DNA of 64,000 nucleotides from Tilletiopsis washingtonensis (Eukaryota > Basidiomycota > Exobasidiomycetes > Entylomatales): assembly GCF_003144115.1 (NCBI RefSeq), contig NW_020312002.1, positions 779,540 through 843,539 of the forward strand, in the 5' to 3' direction. Below, piece after piece: positions 57,369 to 64,000 of the stretch. A program made the position numbers and the translations under genes. The notes below the pieces were generated by a model, which was not told where the DNA came from, did not search any database, and worked only from the letters and a program-made list of their open reading frames with translations. Positions within the stretch are counted from its first letter, which is position 1. Every line of letters begins with the position of its first letter.

Positions 57369-60018
57369 TCACAGCGAGCGCGGCACCTCGACGGTGCTGA
57401 AGCTCTGCACCGTGTCGCCCTCCTCAAAGCCCTCGAAGCCCTCAAACGAGAGGCCGCACTCGGTGCCCTTGCGGATCTCGTCGACCTCCTTCTTGCCCTG
57501 CTTGAGCGAGTCGAGCTTGCCGCTCCACACAACCTCGCGCGCGTCCGTCTTGCCGTCGGCATCGGCTCCGCCGCCGCCGCCGCGCAGCACGCGCACCGTG
57601 GCGTTGGCAGTGATGGAGCCGTTGACCACACGGCAGCCGGCAACGTTGCGGAACTGGCGGCCCTGCGTGTTGATCTTGAAGACCTGCGCAATCGTCGCCT
57701 CGCCCAGCACGCGCGTCTCAATCGTCGGCGGCAGCAGCTCGGCGCACTGCTTCGAGACGTGCTGCATGAGGCGGTAGATGACGTCGTCGCAGTGCACCTG
57801 CACCGGCGGGATGCTGCGCGCCGCAACGTTGAGCACGCCGCGCGACGCCTTGACGTTGAAGCCCAGCACGTGGCCGCCGACGGCCTGCGCCATGGCCACG
57901 TCGCCGTCCGTCGGCTCGCCGACGCCCTCGCTGACTATCTTGACGCGCACGTCGGCGTTGCCGATGCCCGAGATGGCGCCCACGACGGCCTCAATCGTGC
58001 CGCTGAAGTCGGCCTTGACGACGAGGCGCAGCTCCTTGACGTCGGCATCGGCGGCGGCCTCCTCCGACTCGGCTTCCAGCGTCGCCTCGTACTCCTCCGC
58101 CGACACCTGCACGCCGGCGGCCTCGGCCTCGCGCAGCTCGCGCTTGCGCTTGCGCTCCTCGAACTCGCGCCGCGCCTTGAGCTCCTCCTTGGCCGCCAGC
58201 TGCCGGCGGTTCTCGTTGATGCTCTCTACGTCGAGGCCGTGCCGCCGCCGCTCCTCGACGCGGTCGCGCGTCATGACGGCCTTCTTCGCCAGCTGTTCGG
58301 CCTTCTGCGTGCCGTCGGCAGAGTCAAAGACGCCCAGCACCTCGTCGCCGGCCTTGGGCAGCTTGCGCCAGCCAGTCACGACGACAGGGTCGCCGGGCAT
58401 GGCGCGCCCCTTGATCGGCCGGCCGCCGGCGTCGAGCAGCGCGCGGACCTTGGAGTAGGCCCGCCCAGCGACGATCACGTCGCCGACGCCGAGAGAGCCA
58501 CGCTTGACGAGCACAGTGGCGGTCGTGCCGCGTGCCTTGTCGACCTTGCTCTCGATGATGAAGCCCTCTGGCGGCACGTCCTTGCGCTCGGCACGCAGGT
58601 CAGCCATCTCGGCCAGGGCTGCCAGAGTCTCCTCGAGCTCGGGCAGGCCGGCGCCCGTCTTGCCCGAGACCTCGACGCACGGCACGTCGCCGCCGAACTC
58701 CTCGAGCTGCACACCCGCCGCGAGCAGCTCGCGACGCACGCGGTCTGGCTCGGCGTCAGGCTTGTCCGTCTTGGAGATGGCCACGACGAGCTGCAGGCCG
58801 CCCTGCTTGCTCGCCTCGCCCTCCGTCTTGGCCTCGGCATTGCGCTTGAGCTGGCTCGTCTCTTCCTCCTCGCGTAGCGACTCGACGAGCTCGATGACTT
58901 CGCGCGTTTGCGGCATGACGCCGTCGTCTGCAGCAACGACGAGCACCACGATGTCCGTCACAGCTGCGCCGCGCCCGCGCATAGCGCTGAACGCTGCATG
59001 GCCAGGTGTGTCGAGGAATGTGACCGTGTCCACCACGCCCTCTGACGATGCGGCAGCGTTCGTGTCGCGGCTGCCGTCTGCGTTGCGGCGCGATGCGACA
59101 GGCACGGAGAACGCACCGATGTGCTGCGTGATGCCACCAGCCTCGCCGGCGGCCACACTGGCGCTCCGCAGCTTGTCCATCAGCGTCGTCTTGCCGTGAT
59201 CGACGTGCCCCATAATGGTCACGACTGGTGGCCGCAGTGGCGCGCCGGAGCGCTGCTCGGCAGCGAGCGGCGGCGTCGGGTAGATGTCGTAGTCGGCAGA
59301 GGAGGCATCGAGCGGCACGCCGTCCATGCCGTACTCGGCGGACAGCAGCGCGGCGTCGTCGAAGCTGAGCAGCAAGTCGGGCCGCAGATCAGTGAAGCCG
59401 GACTTGGACATGGTTGCCTGCAGCGAGCCTGGCGAGGAATGCATGAGCTATGCGCATGTGTTCAGCTCAGCACCCGCGGCACTCACGCATCCGCATGCCC
59501 AATGCCTTCGCCAGGTGCGCCACCGTAATGTACGGCGGCAAGGCGAGTGTGGAGGGCACGACGGGCGTCTTCTTGCCGAGCTGCGCCTTGGGCAGCTTGC
59601 CGAGCTTCGGCTCGCTCGGATCCGGCGCCTTCTTCTTGGGCCGCGGCAGGAACGTCGGCGGCGGCGGCGCCTCTTCGTCGTCCTGCTCCTCCTGCTCGTC
59701 GTGCTTGCGGCGCAAGCCGGGCTGGTATTCGATGCCCTGCGCGGCGAGGCGCTCAATGAGCTTGCCGCGGCGCTTCGTGTCGCGCTCCTTCTTCTTCTCG
59801 ACCATGGGCGCCAGGCGTGCGCGCTCGACCTCCTTGGCGTCCCACTTTGCATTGCGGAAGCTGCCGACCTTTGCCTTTGCCGCGCTGGCCGACGAGCTGA
59901 GGGCGCGCGAGGTGGAGGCGCCGCAGCGGCAGCAGTGTGGCGGCGGTTGCGCGGTGGCGGTGAGCCGCGGCAGCAGCGCCAGCGAGCGCAGCTTCTGCGA
60001 CAGCGCGAGTGACTGCAT
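57369..60018 (-). CDS. IFM1: Mitochondrial translation initiation factor IF-2
   Basis: Two exons: 59487-60018 and 57369-59428, giving 863 residues. The start MQSLALSQKLRSLALLPRL is a typical mitochondrial presequence. The GTPase motifs are VVTIMGHVDHGKT (G1), GGITQHIGAFSV (G2), TFLDTPGHAAF (G3), VVAISKTDKPDA (G4) and VEVSGKTGAG (G5). Domains II-IV follow, with ALLDAGGRPIKGRAMPGDPV, ELRLVVKADFSGTIEAVVGA and the C-terminal initiator tRNA-binding barrel TIAQVFKINTQGRQF. IF-2 brings initiator tRNA to the small mitochondrial subunit. The intron acceptor at 59429-59430 was chosen because only it keeps phase; a second AG lies 9 nt further in. G4 reads SKTD where most translational GTPases have NKxD. 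Stop codons of this gene and the F-box gene are 80 nt apart. Confidence 0.92.
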
Positions 60019-60257
60019 GGCGCAGAGCGGCAGTGGCACTGGACACAGGAGGAGGTGGTGGTGAGCGGAGAGGAAGCGAGCGCGAAGCTTTGCGGCTGGC
60101 CCAAATTTCTCGCGCGAGACGCGGCACTACAAAATCGGGCGCGGCTTGGCGCGCTGTTGTATTCAGCCGGCGGTGCTTGAAACCGCGGCACCGTCGCCGC
60201 CTCGCTCCCCTCCCTCCCACTTCCATCTCCCTCCTCGCGCATCCCCGCTCGCCTGCC

Positions 60258-61953
60258 ATGGTCGTGCTCGCATACGATGCGCCGCGCGCCGCCGGCAGCG
60301 GTGCGGCGGCGCATGCGTCGGGCAGCAGCAGCGGCTGCCTGCGCTCCGACGACTCGCCGCTCTACTACCTCGACCCCAGCCTCGCGCCCAGCGCCCTCGC
60401 CACGCCCGCCGATGCGCCGCACGTGCAGCCGCATGCGCGCGAGCGTGTCTCGTACTACTTTCCCAAGGGTGTCGGCGAGTGAGTGAAGGCCCCGGAGAGC
60501 CAGCACGAGGGGAGCTCCTGAGCGACAGCGCCGCCTCATGACGTCCTGCTGACCCCGGCGCAGGTACCACTACGGCGAGCGGCATCCGATGAAGCCGGCG
60601 CGCCTCACGCTCACCAACCGGCTCGTGCTGGGCTACGGGCTGCACCAGCGCATGAGCTGCTACACGCCGCGCGTTGCCACGCGCGAGGAGCTCGAGTGGT
60701 TTCACGACTCGGACTATGTCGAGTTCCTCAGCCAGTGAGTGACGAGCACGCAGCCGACGCGGCGCGGTGCTGAGCATGCTATGCAGAGTCACGCCGACGA
60801 CGCCGCTCTCGTCGTCCTTCACGCGCTTCAACTTCGCCGACGACTGCCCCGTGTTCGACGGCATGTACGACTTCTGCCGCTCGTACGCGGGCGCCAGTCT
60901 GGCGGGCGCGCGCAAGCTCACCGCGGGGCAGACGGACATTGCCATCAACTGGAGCGGCGGCCTGCACCACGCCAAGAAGAACGAGGCGTCGGGCTTCTGC
61001 TATGTCAACGACATTGTGCTGGCGATCATGGAGCTGCTGCGGTAAGTGCGGCCGGACAGGTCGGGCGTGGGCTGGGCCAGGAGAGAAAGAGAGAGGGAGC
61101 ATAGCAGCGCACGAGGGCAAACACCCTGCGCAAAATGATGCCAGCCCGAAGGACGCTGTCGACCTGCGCTTTGGCCGCCTCTCGCACATCGCTCACCTCC
61201 ATTCGCAGATACCACCCGCGCGTGCTATACATCGACATCGACATCCACCACGGCGACGGAGTGCAGGAGGCGTTCTACAATTCGAACCGCGTGCTCACCG
61301 TCTCGTTTCACAAGTTCGGCAACGACTTCTTTCCCTGCACGGGCGCGCTCTCGGAGATCGGCACGTCGCTCGGCAAGCATTTCTCGCTCAACGTGCCGCT
61401 GCAGGACGGCATCGACGACGGCAGCTATGTGTCGCTGTTCAAGGCCGTCATTGAGCCGTGCATCACGAGCTTCCGGCCAGAGAGCATCGTGCTACAGTGC
61501 GGCGCCGACTCGCTCGGCCTCGACCGGCTCGGCTGCTTCAACCTGAGCATCGCCGCGCACGGCGAGTGCGTGCGCTTCGTCAAGTCGTTTGGTCTGCCGC
61601 TCCTCGTGCTTGGCGGCGGCGGCTACACGATTCGCAACGTCGCGCGCTGCTGGGCGTACGAGACGGCCGTCCTGACGTCCTGCACGGTGCCAGACAATCT
61701 GCCCGAGACGCCGTACAGCGATTTCTTTGCGCCGTCGCACCGGCTGCACGAGGCGCTGCAGGCGGGCCGCGTCGAGAACCAGAACACCAAGGCGAGCCTG
61801 GAGAAGATCCGCGTGCAGTGCCTCGAGCAGCTGCGCTACCTGCACGGCGCGCCGAGCGTGCAGATGCAGGAGATCCCGCCCGACCTCACCGGCTGGCTCG
61901 AGGAGGACCGCCAGGCGCGCGACTCGGAGCGCGCCGAAGAAAAGGCCTCGTAA
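60258..61953 (+). CDS. HOS2: Class I histone deacetylase, HOS2/HDAC3 type
   Basis: Four exons: 60258-60478, 60564-60734, 60787-61041 and 61209-61953, giving 463 residues (yeast Hos2 452). Zinc-dependent lysine deacetylase. Catalytic features: [40 protein letters not shown] (the His-His charge relay), [19 protein letters not shown] with zinc-ligand Asp and His, [31 protein letters not shown] with the third ligand Asp, and [18 protein letters not shown] with the catalytic Tyr. GADSLG rather than GSDSLS places it with Hos2/HDAC3 and not Rpd3. Hos2 is part of the SET3 complex acting on coding regions of active genes. The N-terminus has an extra Ser/Gly-rich stretch of about 60 residues. Promoter of 239 nt shared with IF-2. 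Confidence 0.93.
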
Positions 61954-62082
61954 GGGAGTGCCGCGCTGTTGCTCTATATCCTGGCAGCTGCCTTGCCACT
62001 TGTCACGTCGTCACCGGATCTCGCTGCTTGCATCTGTATCACCAGCCAGGCGTCCATGTTGTACAATCTATTGCCTCCGTCA

Positions 62083-64000
62083 CTAGTAGCCCAGCTCCTC
62101 GCGGCGCAGCTCCTTGCCCTTGTTGCGCCGCTCGCGTCGCCACGTCGGCGTCTTGCTCCAGTCTTCTTGACCGCGCGGCCCTCCCCCGCGGCCGTCGCTC
62201 TGCGCGCGGTACTCGACGTCCCAGGGCGCCTCGGCGCCGCCCTCTGGCGAGCGTGCGAGGAGCTCGTCGACGTACGCTGCATCGCTCGGATTGCCGAAGA
62301 CGTGGGCACAGCGGCCTTGCGGCCAGGTCTCGGTCTGGTCCGCCTGCCGCGTCGAGCTCCAGCGCGCAGCTTCAGTCGGCGGGATGCTGCTGTCGAGCTG
62401 CGGCAGAGGTGCAGCCTTGCCGGCCCAGTAGGCAGCGACGTAGCTGCAGCATTGTCAGCACGAAGAAGGGGAACGCGCACAGGCTCGTCTCACCGAGCTT
62501 GTGCTTGAGATAAATGGAACGGCACAACGGTCGTCGGAGCACTGCGCAGCGTGTCAGCGACGATCACCGCCACTCTCGGCGAGCACAACGCACCCAAGCA
62601 CCGCCACGCTGTCGTCCTTCTCGTAGAAGAGCAGCCAGTCGTCCAGATTATTGAGCACTGGCGCAGCCGGAGGGGCGCGGTAGGGCCCGCCTTGCTTCTC
62701 GAGGCGCGCGCCGAGCTTGTCATCATGCAAGGGTGGTCGCTCGGGTGCGGCTGGCAGCAGTGGAGCCAAGTCGAAGGGCGCCACAGGCGGGAGGAAGGGG
62801 AACTCGCTGGCAGGCGAGAGGGTGAGCAGGAGGCAAGAGGCGAGGCTCGTCTCAACTCACGCCACGAAGCCAGTCGCGAAGATGATGGCGTCCACGTCGG
62901 TCAGTCGCTCGCCGTCCGCAAGCTCAATGGCCTCGGCGTCGACGCTCTTGATGCGCGGCACCACGCGAATGCGACGTGCCCAGTCCGGCGATGCGGGGTC
63001 GCGCGGATCGTAGTCCATCGGCGGCGGCTTCTCGACGTCCTCGACGGACTGCAGCACGCGAATGCCCGTGCGCCCCGCAGCGCTCTCCTCGGCCCAGGCT
63101 GCGGCGGAGACCTCGTCGCCGCTCAACGGCCCGGCTGGTAGCGGGCGCAGGGAGTAGCCGCTGAGCTCGCGCGCAATGTCCATGCCCGAGCTGGCATTGC
63201 CGACCACCAGCACGGTCTGGAGGCGAGGTCAGTGTGTCACATGCGGTGCTCCCAAAGGTCACACGCACCTTGTTGCGGAAGACGAGCGGCGTGCGGTACC
63301 AGCTCGAGTGCCAGATCTCGCCGGCGAAGTGCCAGAGCCCGGGCACGAAAGGCAGCTGCGGGCGGGCACAGCGGCCAGTCGCGATCTGTCAGGGGAGTGG
63401 TGAGCAGCGATCTCGCGGCTGCCGAGAGTGACATTCCACAGCGGGCCATCTCCCGCTCTGGCACTCTGACTCACCACGACCTTGTCGAACACTTCTTGCC
63501 GCTCGTCCTGCCCCTGCCTGCTCGTGACCGACCAGGTGCTCCCCTGCTTCTGCATGCCCACAACCTCTGTCCCGAAGCGCGTGACGGGCGCGAGCAGCTC
63601 GCGGTGCTGCTCGGCATAGGCGTGCAGATAGTCGAGCACCTGCCTGCGGCTCGGGAAGAGCGGCGTGCTGGGCGCGAAGGGCGCGTCGCGGAAGGTCATC
63701 AGGTCCGAGGGGATGTTGGTACTGCGGCCGGCGTCAGCACCAGACTGTCTGACCTGCTGCAGCATACACACCGCAGCCCCTCGAACATGCCCGCCGGCGG
63801 CCATGCGCCGTCCATTGTACGTGCGACGGCGTGCGCCTGGCCCGTCTCGTCGAAGCAGATGCGCTGCGCCTGCGGCTCCTCGTACGTCCACACGCCGCCG
63901 GGCGCGCGCCGGCGCTCAAAGAGCGTGGGCGCATAGAGCGGCGCTGCAGTGCTGCTGCTGCTGCTGCTGCTGCCGCGGATGCGCAGCAGCTCGAGCGCGG
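62083..64000 (-). CDS. Flavin-containing monooxygenase (N-terminus outside window)
   Basis: Seven visible exons: 63772 to beyond 64000, 63475-63721, 63269-63385, 62861-63216, 62594-62806, 62494-62541 and 62083-62443, with about 520 codons visible. The first FAD-binding GxGxxG lies just outside, since the visible part opens near FERRRAPGGVWTYEEP, which normally follows it. Further signatures: IPSDLMTFRDAPF, IATGRCARPQLPFVPGL then WHFAGEIWHSSWYR, the NADPH-binding VLVVGNASSGMDIARELSG, AIIFATGFVAEFPFLPP, NNLDDWLLFYEKDD, LGAPTTVVPFHLSQAQARYV, and a basic C-terminus ending REELGY. Such enzymes add one oxygen to soft nucleophiles (N, S) or carry out Baeyer-Villiger reactions; the substrate is unknown. 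A CTG repeat at 63952-63972 codes for seven Ser in the N-terminal part. Stop codons are 129 nt from HOS2. Confidence 0.85.
63952..63972. repeat. (CTG)7 microsatellite coding poly-Ser
   Basis: Perfect trinucleotide run within the first visible exon of the monooxygenase, read on the minus strand as AGC codons, giving seven Ser in a row between the Rossmann start and the FERRRAPGG motif. Confidence 0.85.

Overview
This is a GC-rich nuclear fungal segment. Fungus-specific genes (DASH subunit DAD2, NST1, ERG2 sterol isomerase, HOS2-type deacetylase) sit at high density, with many short introns, mostly 45-100 nt. Intron donors are almost always GTGAGT or GTGCGT, and a CTGAC-like branch site often precedes the acceptor. 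I infer a basidiomycete, possibly Ustilaginomycotina, but I cannot name a species from sequence alone. Twenty-four protein genes are supported. Two run off the ends: the 3' end of RPS13 on the left and the 5' end of a flavin monooxygenase on the right. I see no prokaryotic features, transposon, viral relic, CRISPR array, tRNA or rRNA.

Layout, left to right. 1-15.0 kb: RPS13 3' end, UPF1-like SF1 helicase (-), ERG2 (+), amidohydrolase-2 (-), a short-chain dehydrogenase with 11 exons (+), V-ATPase subunit a (-), cytochrome oxidase subunit COX6 (+) and kinetochore DAD2 (-). 15.7-20.3 kb: a large RanBP2-zinc-finger protein (-) with an uncertain 5' end. 20.3-23.6 kb: the only real gene-poor stretch. 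23.6-29.8 kb: an RMP1/NEPRO-like gene (+), an unrecognised 888-residue protein (-) and proteasome ATPase RPT1 (-). 30-37.5 kb: a membrane-anchored amidohydrolase-3 (+), a second short-chain dehydrogenase (-) and an LCAT-like alpha/beta hydrolase (+). 38.9-50 kb: NST1 (+), the five-RRM rRNA-processing factor MRD1 (-) and an HRP1-type two-RRM protein (+). 50.5-64 kb: a Dpb11/Rad4-like four-BRCT protein (+), a 107-residue probable mitochondrial protein (-), an F-box protein (+), mitochondrial IF-2 (-), HOS2-like deacetylase (+) and a flavin monooxygenase (-, cut off).

Genes mostly alternate in strand. Convergent pairs are only about 60-340 nt apart and divergent pairs share promoters of about 240-820 nt. 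Nothing here behaves as an operon or a convincing metabolic cluster; this is mostly ordinary housekeeping chromosome. The unusual points concern gene structure (start codons separated from the rest of the reading frame by introns, terminal exons of 9-12 coding bases, isolated introns of 0.6-1 kb), the 3.2 kb gene-poor stretch, and a few proteins I could not identify. All exon boundaries were derived by hand from splice motifs, reading phase and remembered family sequences, and none has been checked against transcripts.
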